Below are positions 1-7,232 of a stretch of DNA of 16,987 bases, piece after piece (position 1 is the stretch's first letter; every line of letters begins with the position of its first letter). The position numbers were made by a program, and so were the translations under genes. Where the stretch lies: positions 1 to 16,987 of the forward strand of contig JAZRPJ010000130.1 in assembly GCA_045649205.1 (NCBI GenBank). Direction: 5' to 3'. A model generated the notes under the pieces. That model worked only from the letters and a program-made list of their open reading frames with translations, was not told the origin of the DNA and did not search any database. This DNA comes from Flemingiibacterium sp045649205. Its GTDB lineage: Bacteria > Bacillota > Clostridia > Oscillospirales > CAG-272.

Positions 1-565
1 ACAGCTCATTGCCAGCACATTCGGTGCAGATGCCGCAGTCGTCGCAGATGAAATCGACACACTCCGTGCATTTTTCGTTGCATACGTCGCAGACGTCACC
101 GCTCGTCGAATAACAGCCGCGGCATTTCTCGTCACATTCACAGCAGTCTTCAAGACAGTTGCCGCAGTCATCACACATTTCGTGGTCATCATCGCAGGCA
201 CCGCAGTAACCGCAGTGGTGCTCCTCGTAGCAGGATGTACCGCTTCCTTCACCGCAGTGATCGCCGTTATCGCACAGCCAATCGCCGTAGCGGTGAGAGC
301 CGCAGTACTCACACTCTACGCCTTCGTCCGCACTCACCGGCACAGCGAGGGCATAAAGCACAAATTCAAGTGCATCCCCACAAACGGAAAGAAGATCTAA
401 ATGCTCTTCTTCATATTCGTGCCCTTCGTGCTCTGCCGCATCTTCCGCGTGCAGGTGCTCATCTCCATGGTGGATATGCTCACCGTAATTTACGTTAAAC
501 ATTCCGCCAAAGAGAAGCAGTGCACACAGCGCTATGCTGAAGATCCTTCTAATTTGTTCTTTCAT
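1..565 (-). CDS. Exported His-rich/Cys-rich protein, 3' part outside window
   Basis: This reading frame is open from ATG at 565 to the left edge (188 residues seen), preceded by an AGAGGT ribosome binding site. Residues 8-24 are hydrophobic behind a Lys/Arg N-terminus, which fits a signal peptide or anchor. Residues 30-55 hold eight His among many Glu/Asp. A second hydrophobic stretch (65-78) ends in a signal-peptidase-like VSA-D site. Residues 85-188 contain 24 Cys, mostly in CxxC pairs and once as CC, with Asp/Glu between them and almost no hydrophobic core. Such a chain could bind metal ions (zinc, nickel, copper) or be held by disulfides; this is inference. It is the last visible gene of the minus-strand cluster, 136 bp after its neighbour. 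I do not recognise a named family. The coding call is firm, the function is unknown. Confidence 0.8.
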   Translation of the reverse strand, partial: MKEQIRRIFSIALCALLLFGGMFNVNYGEHIHHGDEHLHAEDAAEHEGHEYEEEHLDLLSVCGDALEFVLYALAVPVSADEGVECEYCGSHRYGDWLCDNGDHCGEGSGTSCYEEHHCGYCGACDDDHEMCDDCGNCLEDCCECDEKCRGCYSTSGDVCDVCNEKCTECVDFICDDCGICTECAGNEL

Positions 566-701
566 GGTTTACCTCTTTCCGTATGATCAGAATTTTCCTC
601 CGCCGCTGCCGACGGTAATACGGTCATTTGTTTTATGTATCAGATACGGTTTGCAAACTTCACCTTGTCATCCGCAGTGGTCAGACCGTACTGGCTATTT
701 T

Positions 702-1127
702 TTATTCAGTTATCGCAAGACTTTCGATAATGAGCCGCACATCAGTGTCATCAAGTGAAATTTCATGTGCTCCGTTTTTCATAAGGATCATCACCTGGAA
801 AACGCCTCCGTCCTTACTTGCATCGAGCATCGTATAAGGATAATCAAGACTTGTGCAGGTGTAGCAGTTCCATATGTAAGTGCCGATGGCGAGAGGCTCC
901 ATATCCACAATATTCTCATAAAAGTGCCTCGGCGAAAGGTAATAATCCTCATTGCCAAAGAAGCAGACCGTAATACCGACGTGAGTAAAAATATCTGTCT
1001 GAAGCGATATCCCTTTATAAATATGTACCTTCTTCGGAGTAACTTTTCCGCCGCTGTCAGTACCGCAGAACGCCATCCAGCCGTCCGGAACCGTCACACT
1101 AAATCTTCCGCTGTCAAAAATACTCAT
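702..1127 (-). CDS. Small soluble protein, Mog1/PsbP-like fold suspected
   Basis: 141 residues, no signal peptide and no membrane segment, so cytoplasmic. It starts with MSIFDSGRFSVTVPDGW, the pattern 'strand-then-VPDGW' typical of Mog1/PsbP/DcrB-like small domains, and ends in a helix (DVRLIIESLAI) as those folds do. The fold assignment is from pattern only. The start at 1127 has a modest GGTGCAGG site; the upstream gene ends at 1144, only 16 bp away, which supports co-transcription. Three Cys lie in the middle (CFFGN, WNCYTC). Its partners in the cluster are other small domains plus surface proteins, so a role as accessory or chaperone-like protein is possible but unproven. No catalytic residues are evident. 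Confidence 0.72.
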   Translation of the reverse strand: MSIFDSGRFSVTVPDGWMAFCGTDSGGKVTPKKVHIYKGISLQTDIFTHVGITVCFFGNEDYYLSPRHFYENIVDMEPLAIGTYIWNCYTCTSLDYPYTMLDASKDGGVFQVMILMKNGAHEISLDDTDVRLIIESLAITE

Positions 1128-1143
1128 ACCTGCACCGTTTCTA

Positions 1144-1578
1144 TCAGGCCTTCACAAAGCGCACCGTCATAAAGAAAACGAAGCCATCCTCGTCCGAGCC
1201 TCTCGTCCATCCGTCATTGCTGAGCTCGGTAGTGTACCACAGTACCCCGTCACGTTCTTCCCATGATTCAGACCCGCCTACCATCATACCGTTGCGCAGG
1301 CTGATCTCGCCGGAAGCAGCCGCCGCATTGACCTCTTCCGCGGTAACGCCCTCCGGAAGCGGCATGAGCACATACAGCTTGCCGTCCTCGCATATCTCGA
1401 TCTGCATACCGATCATCTGCTTTCTCTCACGAATCTCATCTGAAACGGCTTCTTCGTCTGTTTCATCGATGTACGGCATCGGAGATTTCAGATAATCCTC
1501 GGCACCGAGATAGACCATCTCATCAGAATCCGTTATTGTACCAACCGAGTGAAATACCCATTTTCCAACATAACTCAT
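1144..1578 (-). CDS. Small lipocalin-like (calycin-type) hypothetical protein
   Basis: 144 residues, cytoplasmic by sequence. The N-terminus (MSYVGKWVFHSVG) has the GxW-type first strand of lipocalin/calycin barrels, and the C-terminus (GFVFFMTVRFVKA) looks like the closing strand; the centre has DGKLYVLMPLPEGV and RDGVLWYTTEL, also strand-like. This is the usual layout of small 'lipocalin-like' proteins of Clostridia that carry a size-limited barrel, but the match is by eye. The start at 1578 is fixed by a strong AAGGAGG site. It follows the lipoprotein gene by 118 bp containing two hairpins and precedes the next gene by 16 bp. The ligand is unknown. Confidence 0.72.
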   Translation of the reverse strand: MSYVGKWVFHSVGTITDSDEMVYLGAEDYLKSPMPYIDETDEEAVSDEIRERKQMIGMQIEICEDGKLYVLMPLPEGVTAEEVNAAAASGEISLRNGMMVGGSESWEERDGVLWYTTELSNDGWTRGSDEDGFVFFMTVRFVKA

Positions 1579-1620
1579 TGTATACTCCTCCTTATTGATA
1601 ATTTATTTAAGGACTTTTCC

Positions 1621-1684
1621 TTCTCAAAGCCCTCCTTGCATATTTGTGGAGAAGGACTTTGAGAAAGAGGGAACCGAGGTTCCC
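1621..1684 (-). terminator. Two hairpins between cluster genes
   Basis: Arms 1621-1632 and 1654-1665 pair (TTCTCAAAGCCC with GGACTTTGAGAA, one mismatch). Next to them 1669-1675 and 1678-1684 form a perfect GGGAACC/GGTTCCC palindrome, realistically a 6-bp stem with a 4-nt loop. They lie in the 118-bp space after the lipoprotein gene. Neither is followed by a strong U-run on the minus strand, so they may attenuate or process the message rather than end it. Confidence 0.35.
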
Positions 1685-1696
1685 AGCTTCTCTGTT

Positions 1697-2182
1697 TCAT
1701 TTGTTGTAGCTGTCTTTACTCTCTGCGAGCGTTGCATCAAGAGTACGCACAAATTCGCGGTAACCCTTCGGAAAATTAGCAGAGCCGTCAGCAAAGACCT
1801 TCTGTCCGCCATTGACCGTCGCCTCAAAGCGGAACATGATTCCGTCGGATACATTTTTCGGATGCTTACCGTGGAAGCCGTCCCAGCGGATGATACCGCA
1901 GGTGTTCATAAGTTCGATCATCGTTTGTGCACCGAAGGAAGCGCTCGATTCGAGCACAAGCTCATCTTCGCCACCGCAGCAGGTTTCCCGATAACGCCGC
2001 AGTTCCGCCGCGTCACCCTCGCCCTCAAGTTTGTATACATAGCTGCACCGCATTCCCCGAAGGGTAAGTGTCATGGCCTCTACTGAAAAAATTTTCTTTT
2101 TAGATTCTTCCTTGCATCCGAATAACCCGAACAGCATTGTAAATACCATAGCGGTTATAACTGTGCGGATCCTTACGCCCAC
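1697..2182 (-). CDS. Lipoprotein of unknown function
   Basis: 161 residues if started at GTG 2182, which I prefer. This start gives a textbook lipoprotein signal: Arg4 and Arg6, a hydrophobic core, then the lipobox LFGC with lipidated Cys23. The frame is open further upstream to 2242, but that would add 20 polar residues inside the preceding gene. The GTG overlaps the stop of the upstream gene by 10 bp, so translational coupling is likely. The C-terminal half (GIIRWDGFHGKH...GIMFRFEATVNGGQKVFADG) resembles the same region of the protein at 2764-3336 (NGYYHSVSGLP...GESLDVVYDSGERIHVHDN), suggesting two diverged paralogues around the DUF6935-like gene. A CC pair lies mid-protein. Anchored outside the cytoplasmic membrane; role unknown. 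Confidence 0.75.
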   Translation of the reverse strand: MGVRIRTVITAMVFTMLFGLFGCKEESKKKIFSVEAMTLTLRGMRCSYVYKLEGEGDAAELRRYRETCCGGEDELVLESSASFGAQTMIELMNTCGIIRWDGFHGKHPKNVSDGIMFRFEATVNGGQKVFADGSANFPKGYREFVRTLDATLAESKDSYNK

Positions 2183-2736
2183 GGATCGTCGGATTTTGCT
2201 TTGCGGATACTCACAAGCAGGAACTGATCCCACAGCATCCATCTTCCGTCACCGAGTCTTCGCATTACGATCTCACGGGGATTATCCGCACCGCCGCTCC
2301 TTATGTAGAGCTTCTTATAGCCCTCGTTTGCATCGGAATAGGGACCGCTTGTTACTGTGATCGTGAAGGGCGTATCCGGTGTATAATCGTTTGCCGGAAC
2401 GGCACCCTTGAAATAGGAGAAGGGGACATGATGTCCGTCGCTGAAACGGTCGTTTAAGAACGAGATTTCCTGATTAGACAACGGACGGGGACCGCGCAGG
2501 AAATTGAGCATTTCTGTGCCGACCGACTTATCTGCGGCATAAGCGCAGAGCGCGCAGACAGTAAGGGCAGCAGTCGCAAAGGGACTTGACAGCGCCGCTT
2601 CGGGCAGAGCCTGCATTTCTGCAAGGCTTTCGGGAAGTGCCGCAAAGGTAAAGGTTTCCTCGCTGGCAAAGGCAGCTGCTGCAGCACCCTTTACTGCATC
2701 CTGTACGTTTTTCTTAAGCTTATCAAAGATTGACAT
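2173..2736 (-). CDS. DUF6935-like soluble protein
   Basis: 187 residues. Residues 1-25 form an Ala-rich amphipathic helix (MSIFDKLKKNVQDAVKG) with no real signal peptide. The body carries motifs I associate from memory with the family annotated DUF6935 in Clostridia: LPESLAEMQALPEAAL, PFATAALTVCALCAY, EMLNFLRGPRPLS, VPFSYFKGA, and the C-terminal WDQFLLVSIRK...DDPWA. The full set spans the whole protein, so it appears intact. The start at 2736 has an optimal AAGGAGG site 7-8 nt away. It lies 27 bp after the membrane-anchored gene and overlaps the lipoprotein gene. The biochemical function of the family is unknown to me; the conserved Trp/aromatic C-terminus suggests protein-protein contact. 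Confidence 0.8.
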   Translation of the reverse strand: MSIFDKLKKNVQDAVKGAAAAAFASEETFTFAALPESLAEMQALPEAALSSPFATAALTVCALCAYAADKSVGTEMLNFLRGPRPLSNQEISFLNDRFSDGHHVPFSYFKGAVPANDYTPDTPFTITVTSGPYSDANEGYKKLYIRSGGADNPREIVMRRLGDGRWMLWDQFLLVSIRKAKSDDPWA

Positions 2737-2763
2737 AATAGTATCCTCCTTAATACTAATATT

Positions 2764-3336
2764 TTATTCGATTTCCAATTTGGTTGCTGCTCCGAACAGC
2801 AGAATAAGCTCTTTCTCGGCTTTCAGCGGCAGAAAACCACTTTGGTTGTCATGGACATGAATTCGTTCACCGCTGTCATAGACGACATCCAGGCTTTCGC
2901 CGTACATAGCCGGCAGACCGCTGACACTATGATAATATCCGTTATGCCTTGCAAAATCGTACTCTGAAACGATTTTTTGCAGTCGTACCATAAAATCTGT
3001 ACTTGCCGCATACTCTGCTTTGTCGCTGCCGCCCTGCCGGTCATACCAATCGTATTTTACGTGCACCGCGCCGTCACGCATAACGGCATCAAGCTTGTAT
3101 ACGCGGTGACCCAAGCCATCCACTTCACACACAGCGAGCAGAGAGATCACACAGTGAAAGCTCACGATTTCGGCAGATTCGATTACTTTCGGCACATCAG
3201 CCTGGTATCGTTTGACAACGCCGCCGTCTATATCATCGCTGTTTTGCCTCTGATGTTTGCGGCAGGACACCGCAATGACGCCGGCACCGACTGCTACGGC
3301 AAGGGCACCTGCGAGTCCGATGAACAGCCATTTCAT
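2764..3336 (-). CDS. Membrane-anchored extracytoplasmic small protein
   Basis: 190 residues from ATG 3336. An ATG at 3357 overlaps the stop of the upstream gene, but the site GAGGTG lies 5 nt before 3336 and that start gives a clean MKW-hydrophobic signal, so 3336 is preferred. Residues 3-24 form a membrane segment ending AVSC; Cys25 could be lipidated, although Ala at -3 of the lipobox is unusual. The outside domain has alternating strands and ends in NGYYHSVSGLP, DVVYDSGERIHVHDN, GFLPLKAEKELILLF. It resembles the lipoprotein at 1697-2182 in that part, hence a probable paralogue. It directly follows the 974-residue surface protein gene and may work next to it on the membrane. Function unknown. 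Confidence 0.75.
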   Translation of the reverse strand: MKWLFIGLAGALAVAVGAGVIAVSCRKHQRQNSDDIDGGVVKRYQADVPKVIESAEIVSFHCVISLLAVCEVDGLGHRVYKLDAVMRDGAVHVKYDWYDRQGGSDKAEYAASTDFMVRLQKIVSEYDFARHNGYYHSVSGLPAMYGESLDVVYDSGERIHVHDNQSGFLPLKAEKELILLFGAATKLEIE

Positions 3337-3356
3337 GCACTCACCTCGCTGGTTCA

Positions 3357-6281
3357 TTAATTTTTCCTATTCTTTTTTGCGAGCACCACTGCAACAACTA
3401 TGATGCAAGCAGCCGCAACAACACCGAGAGCGATTACTGCGATCCACATTGCCGTGTTGTTCCCAGAGGGCGCTGGACCATCATCTTCCCCCTGATCGTC
3501 GCCGGGAGTCGAATTTGACTTGTCAGCAGTATCGTCAGCAGTATCGTCAGTGGAATCGTCAGCAGTATCGTTGGTAGTATCCGTTACTTCCTCAGAATCA
3601 TTTTTGCCGTCCTGTCTGTAGGAGCAAACGGTGCACTTGCCCGACTTGTTAAAGTCGTGAGCTTCCTTTTCCGAAACTATTTCGTCACATCCCTTAACGG
3701 TGCACTCCTTCCAATGTGTATCCTCATCTGTTTTCCACTTCGATTCCTTGTGACCGGTTGCGGCAATGATAATTTCGGAGTCATCCGTTATCTCATTGTT
3801 GCCATTGCGGTCACTGAAGATAGAGTCGCAGGATTCACAGTAGTAGTAAGCCTTTTTACCGTTTGCAGTGCAGGTCGCCTTCACCTCATCTATTCTGGAG
3901 AGATCGTGCTTGTGCGAAAGCTTCGGCTTGATTATGTAGCCGCAGACGGTGCACAGCTGATCGCTCGTTTCTGTTGCCTTTGCGCCGGGGGTGTGCTTAA
4001 CTATCGTATCGTGCTCGTCACAGCCCATGACAGTACAGCCGTGTGCATGACCGGAAGCCTTTCTGTAGAGCCATTCCGTTGACCACTTGTGCTCGCCGAT
4101 CTTGCCGTATGCAGTTCCGCAGACGGTACATACCGCCTTGTTCTGACAGTCTGCCGTACCGCCGGTATGAGCCTGTACAGTGTCATGCTCGCCGCATACT
4201 GTACACTTGTAAGCGTGTCCCTTGGATTCGGTGTACTCCGGTGTTTTACTCCACTGATGCTGTATTACCTCGCCGTACTCCGCCTTGCAGTCAGCGCATT
4301 TTGAGGGCTCACCGCACTTGCCTTCACCGCCGCTGTGAGGTACAATGGTATCAGGCGCACCGCAAACCTTGCACTTGTGCGCATGACCGAGCGTGTCCTT
4401 ATAATCCCATGCTGTGCTGTAGCTGTGACCGGCAAGCTCGCCGTAACTCTGTCCACAGTTTTTGCAGATCGCGCGGCTGCTGCAGGTTGCTTTACCGCCG
4501 GTATGCTCAAGCTTTTCGATTTTGCCCCATGCGTTGATGTCGGGGATCTCCTTCGCACACTTGGCATCCTCGAAATTTTTTCCGCATTCATGACAGAAAT
4601 AGTAAGACTCCTTGCCCTCTGTTGCGCAGGTTGCCTTAACTGCGTCTATCTTTTTAGGACTGCACACATGCACCTGCTTTTCGCAAGTGAAGTCAACGCT
4701 GATCTCTGCCATGTCCTCGGAGCACGCGTCGACAGACGCTGTCTTGCCGTTGATTTTTGCTGTTACGGTGTAAGAGTCCGAGGAGGAAACGTACTTGAAT
4801 GTGTAATCACCTGTTGTTTCCAGGGCGATAAACAGAGCGTACTTATGTCCTCCGATAAATTTGTCAACCCCGACCTTCATATATTTATTGGTCGTTCTGT
4901 CAAACCACATGATACCGTTCCTTGTGGTTTCATCACTTGAATTAAAGGGAGCGTAGGTTGTATCTCCAAGAGTCATTGTATAATCAGGGAATTCTCCCTC
5001 CTTAGGCACGTCGATATCACTCACTTCAACATTGCTGACCACAAGGGATTCGGTCTTTCTGAATTTATAGGTTACCTCAATACAACCTGCCTCAATGCTT
5101 GACTTGTGTACCTCTGCCTGATTTCCGTTTACGGTGGCAGTAACGAGAGGTCTGTCATATTCATCAGCCGCGAATATGTAGTTGCCGGTAGGCTTAAGGG
5201 TAACGGAAATTGTATATGCAGTTGACGGCAGGAAGCGATCCTGATTCCTCCTAATGTAGTTTCCTTTTCCGTCAAGCCAAGCTACGCCGTAAGCATAAAA
5301 GACATTTGAGAGACCGATGCGGTCGTAAGAGGTGTCACCGCACGATATAAAGTATTTCGGCTCTTCTCCGGTCTTCGGCTCGGTCACGCTGGTGATGTCA
5401 ACGTGAGTGATCTGCCGTGAGGGCTTGCAGACAAACTGGACCGCTACCGCAATATGCGAATAGGCAGTACCGCGAGTATAGTCCGGCATAACCGTGGCAG
5501 TCTTTCCGTTGATCGTAGCGGTGACCGCTGTGAAGGGCTTCCCGGCAGATGCAAGAATGTGATTCGGATCGACCGCGAACTCATACCCTTGTTCGTGTAT
5601 GAGGATTAGCTGAACTGTGTATGTCTTACCCTCGACAAATTTTGCGTTGCCGGTCATTTGAGTATTTTCGTCGAACCAATAGATGTTCTGCACCAGCGCC
5701 CCGTACGGGCTTACGTTTGAGGCGTAGGAGGGGGCATCTCCTGCACAAGGCTCAACGATGTCCGTGATGCTAACTTCGTTAATGATTGTCGCGGTGCTTC
5801 CCGTCGCAGGGAAGGTGCATCTGACGGTGAGATACTTTTTGTTATCCTGACCGTATACGTTCCAAACGGCTGCGGAATATTCGCCTGCTCCAGCACCGCT
5901 GCCAACGTCTGCTGTTACGGTGGTATAACCGTTTGAGTCTGTTGTGAAGGTATAGGCATCCTTTGCCCAAACCTCAAACTCTACCGTGTATACGGTGTTC
6001 CCTTCAAAGCTCATGGTAGAGCCCATGATATTTTGAGTTGACGGATTCGCACCCTTGTACCAATTGACACTCATTATAGAGTACTGTCCGGGAGAGTATG
6101 GAGTCACGTCAAAGTCAGGCTTTTGTCCGGCTACGGGGGCATCACAGTTGCGAATTCCTATGTGGCTGCAGGTTGTGAAATTTTCCTTCGCCGCAAATAC
6201 CGATGCCGGCAGGCAGCAGGTGAGTAAAACAGCGACTATCGCTATAGTAAAAATTCGCTTAACATACGTAATCTTTTTCAT
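3357..6281 (-). CDS. Large secreted surface protein with tandem repeats, CxxC/His modules and C-terminal anchor
   Basis: 974 residues. Residues 1-30 are a signal peptide ending VFA-A. Four tandem domains of about 115 residues follow (about 40-158, 170-286, 294-408, 418-534); each opens with an 'I-x-x-V-x-x-P-x-x-G-x-x-P-x-Y' pattern, has a W-F/L-D strand, a YT-V...Y-F strand pair and VTATVNGK-A-V, and ends in a V-x-F strand. Residues 535-890 are CxxC/His modules, with units of the type GHAHKCTVCG-HDT...HTGG-A-C repeated about four times. Similar modules are common in Clostridia surface proteins. Residues 891-943 are an Asp/Thr-rich spacer, and 945-968 a membrane segment followed by KKNRKN. 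There is no LPxTG motif, so it is held by the membrane rather than by sortase. The start has an AAGGAG site. Likely role: surface stalk, adhesion or ligand binding; this is inference. Confidence 0.88.
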   Translation of the reverse strand: MKKITYVKRIFTIAIVAVLLTCCLPASVFAAKENFTTCSHIGIRNCDAPVAGQKPDFDVTPYSPGQYSIMSVNWYKGANPSTQNIMGSTMSFEGNTVYTVEFEVWAKDAYTFTTDSNGYTTVTADVGSGAGAGEYSAAVWNVYGQDNKKYLTVRCTFPATGSTATIINEVSITDIVEPCAGDAPSYASNVSPYGALVQNIYWFDENTQMTGNAKFVEGKTYTVQLILIHEQGYEFAVDPNHILASAGKPFTAVTATINGKTATVMPDYTRGTAYSHIAVAVQFVCKPSRQITHVDITSVTEPKTGEEPKYFISCGDTSYDRIGLSNVFYAYGVAWLDGKGNYIRRNQDRFLPSTAYTISVTLKPTGNYIFAADEYDRPLVTATVNGNQAEVHKSSIEAGCIEVTYKFRKTESLVVSNVEVSDIDVPKEGEFPDYTMTLGDTTYAPFNSSDETTRNGIMWFDRTTNKYMKVGVDKFIGGHKYALFIALETTGDYTFKYVSSSDSYTVTAKINGKTASVDACSEDMAEISVDFTCEKQVHVCSPKKIDAVKATCATEGKESYYFCHECGKNFEDAKCAKEIPDINAWGKIEKLEHTGGKATCSSRAICKNCGQSYGELAGHSYSTAWDYKDTLGHAHKCKVCGAPDTIVPHSGGEGKCGEPSKCADCKAEYGEVIQHQWSKTPEYTESKGHAYKCTVCGEHDTVQAHTGGTADCQNKAVCTVCGTAYGKIGEHKWSTEWLYRKASGHAHGCTVMGCDEHDTIVKHTPGAKATETSDQLCTVCGYIIKPKLSHKHDLSRIDEVKATCTANGKKAYYYCESCDSIFSDRNGNNEITDDSEIIIAATGHKESKWKTDEDTHWKECTVKGCDEIVSEKEAHDFNKSGKCTVCSYRQDGKNDSEEVTDTTNDTADDSTDDTADDTADKSNSTPGDDQGEDDGPAPSGNNTAMWIAVIALGVVAAACIIVVAVVLAKKNRKN
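3522..3581. repeat. 12-bp tandem repeat inside the surface protein gene
   Basis: Five consecutive 12-bp units of the form GTCAGCAGTATC; three are exact, one is GTCAGTGGAATC and one GTTGGTAGTATC. On the coding strand they give the Asp/Thr-rich 'DTAD'-type spacer before the membrane anchor. Units keep the frame, so slippage could lengthen or shorten the stalk without breaking the gene. Confidence 0.85.
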
Positions 6282-6307
6282 AGTTCAATTCTCCTTGATG
6301 TAAAATT

Positions 6308-6589
6308 CTATTCGTTCGCGCTAAATCCGACTTTTCTTCCGCAATGCGGACAATACTGAGTATCACCGGTCAGGGGAATATCACATGACGGACAGCAGAA
6401 ATGCATCATTTTGTATTCGTCAAAGAGTGTTTTGCGGGTCAGCATCGTTTTACACACAGGACACATCAGTGACAGCCTTTTTACAATCTGACCGCATTTT
6501 GAACATACTTTGATCTTTTTCATGGCGTATGGACCCATTCCGTAAGCTCCGAGCCGTAAAAATTTTTCGTTTTTTGTATCACGCATCAT
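6308..6589 (-). CDS. Small zinc-ribbon protein with four CxxC pairs
   Basis: 93 residues from ATG 6589. A TTG at 6592 is possible, but the site GGAGG lies 8 nt before 6589. Four Cys pairs are at residues 29/32, 43/46, 66/69 (with an extra Cys65) and 80/83, spaced as two four-Cys zinc ribbons (CSKCG...CPVCK and CCPSC...CPHCG). No signal peptide is present, so it is cytoplasmic. The gene overlaps the end of the upstream zinc-ribbon gene by 11 bp, and the surface protein gene starts 26 bp downstream, a strong operon arrangement. Zinc ribbons of this kind usually mediate protein or nucleic acid contacts; no catalytic domain is present and no specific partner can be named. Confidence 0.8.
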   Translation of the reverse strand: MMRDTKNEKFLRLGAYGMGPYAMKKIKVCSKCGQIVKRLSLMCPVCKTMLTRKTLFDEYKMMHFCCPSCDIPLTGDTQYCPHCGRKVGFSANE

Positions 6590-6950
6590 CAAAGCTTCCT
6601 CCGTAAATCAGATGCTCTTTGCATTTCGGACATACGCAGTCGGCAGATAGTATTTTTGCTCCGCAGAATTTGCAGTATTCTGGCGTATTTTCCCACGGTG
6701 CGCAGGCAACGCATTCCAGTGCATCGGCATTATACATGGCATCAATCACCCATTTGCCGCATTTGTGACAGAGTTGGAAATTTTTCTTTCCCTCCGTTTC
6801 CCAGGCAAGCGTAAGCTCAGTATCCGGATCTGCTTCTTTGTAGAGCTTTGCCGTAACGAACAATGCCCCGGTCAGATCGCAGAAAAATTTGTATCGGTTT
6901 CCGCCGGAATCCGCAATGACTTTGTAGTGCGAAGTTTTTCTTTTTTGCAT
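6579..6950 (-). CDS. Small zinc-ribbon protein, first gene of the cluster
   Basis: 123 residues with ATG at 6950 and an excellent GGAGGTGAC site. Residues 1-55 form a small strand-rich domain (HYKVIADSGGNRYKFFCDLTGALFVTAKLY). Residues 58-112 hold the Cys pairs 61/64, 80/83, 93/96 and 105/107/110, fitting two zinc ribbons; the last has a CVCPKC layout. It has no signal peptide. The next gene overlaps it by 11 bp. The N-terminal part resembles no enzyme I know; it could bind peptide or nucleic acid. As the first gene of the cluster it may be a cytoplasmic partner of the exported CxxC-rich proteins that follow, but only the gene order supports this. Confidence 0.8.
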   Translation of the reverse strand: MQKRKTSHYKVIADSGGNRYKFFCDLTGALFVTAKLYKEADPDTELTLAWETEGKKNFQLCHKCGKWVIDAMYNADALECVACAPWENTPEYCKFCGAKILSADCVCPKCKEHLIYGGSFDDA

Positions 6951-7023
6951 ACAATGTCACCTCCGTTTGTGATTACATGGTTGTTCCGCATTTAAATTTC
7001 ACGAACAAAACGATCAGTATTTC

Positions 7024-7052
7024 TTGACGGAACCTTAATTTTATGATATAAT
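7024..7052 (+). promoter_or_regulatory. Strong vegetative promoter with extended -10
   Basis: TTGACG at 7024-7029, a 17-bp spacer, then TATAAT at 7047-7052, with TGA directly before the -10 (extended -10). Transcription should start near 7059. It reads rightward into the structured segment and the solute-binding gene. No comparably clear promoter for the divergent minus-strand cluster was found in 6951-7060. Confidence 0.85.
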
Positions 7053-7058
7053 TTACTT

Positions 7059-7225
7059 GTAATACTAAAATTAAATTCGGGGTGGTCTCCGGGTACGTTG
7101 GCGCGCTCGCCGGAGACATGACTTAAATTTCAGCCATGGGGTACCCCGCGTTCTTTTTCAAAACAGCGACAAGATCTATACCCTCCTTCGGTAACCTTGC
7201 AAGTATTATTATAATAATATTTTTC
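7059..7225 (+). ncRNA. Structured leader or small RNA, family not recognised
   Basis: The segment between the strong promoter and the AT-palindrome folds well by eye. CGGGGT (7078-7083) pairs with ACCCCG (7143-7148) and encloses a perfect 8-bp stem GTCTCCGG (7085-7092)/CCGGAGAC (7110-7117). A separate hairpin has CAAG/CTTG and TACC/GGTA stems (7170-7199) with a CTCCTTC loop. TAATACT near the 5' end could pair with AGTATTA near 7202. A 16-bp palindrome TATTATTATAATAATA followed by TTTTT ends the segment and may be a weak terminator. It is GC-rich against AT-rich flanks and has no reading frame. It could be a free small RNA or a riboswitch-type leader of the gene at 7330. It lacks the hallmark sequences of SRP RNA and tmRNA. 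Confidence 0.5.
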
Positions 7226-7232
7226 GATTTTG

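Noticed and set aside
1..565. CRISPR-like or DNA repeat pattern (GCAGTCNTC... units)
   Set aside because: The periodicity comes from CxxC codons of the exported Cys-rich protein on the minus strand; units are irregular and there are no spacers.
3357..3450. Sortase-anchored surface protein
   Set aside because: No LPxTG-type motif precedes the C-terminal membrane helix.
4335..4940. 201-codon Cys-containing open frame on the plus strand
   Set aside because: Antisense to the Cys-rich modules of the surface protein; its residues mirror the repeats of the real gene.
7059..7225. SRP RNA, tmRNA or 6S RNA
   Set aside because: The SRP GGAAGCAGC loop and the tmRNA 5' and 3' ends are absent, and I could not establish a 6S-type long rod with a central bubble, so only an unnamed structured RNA is claimed.
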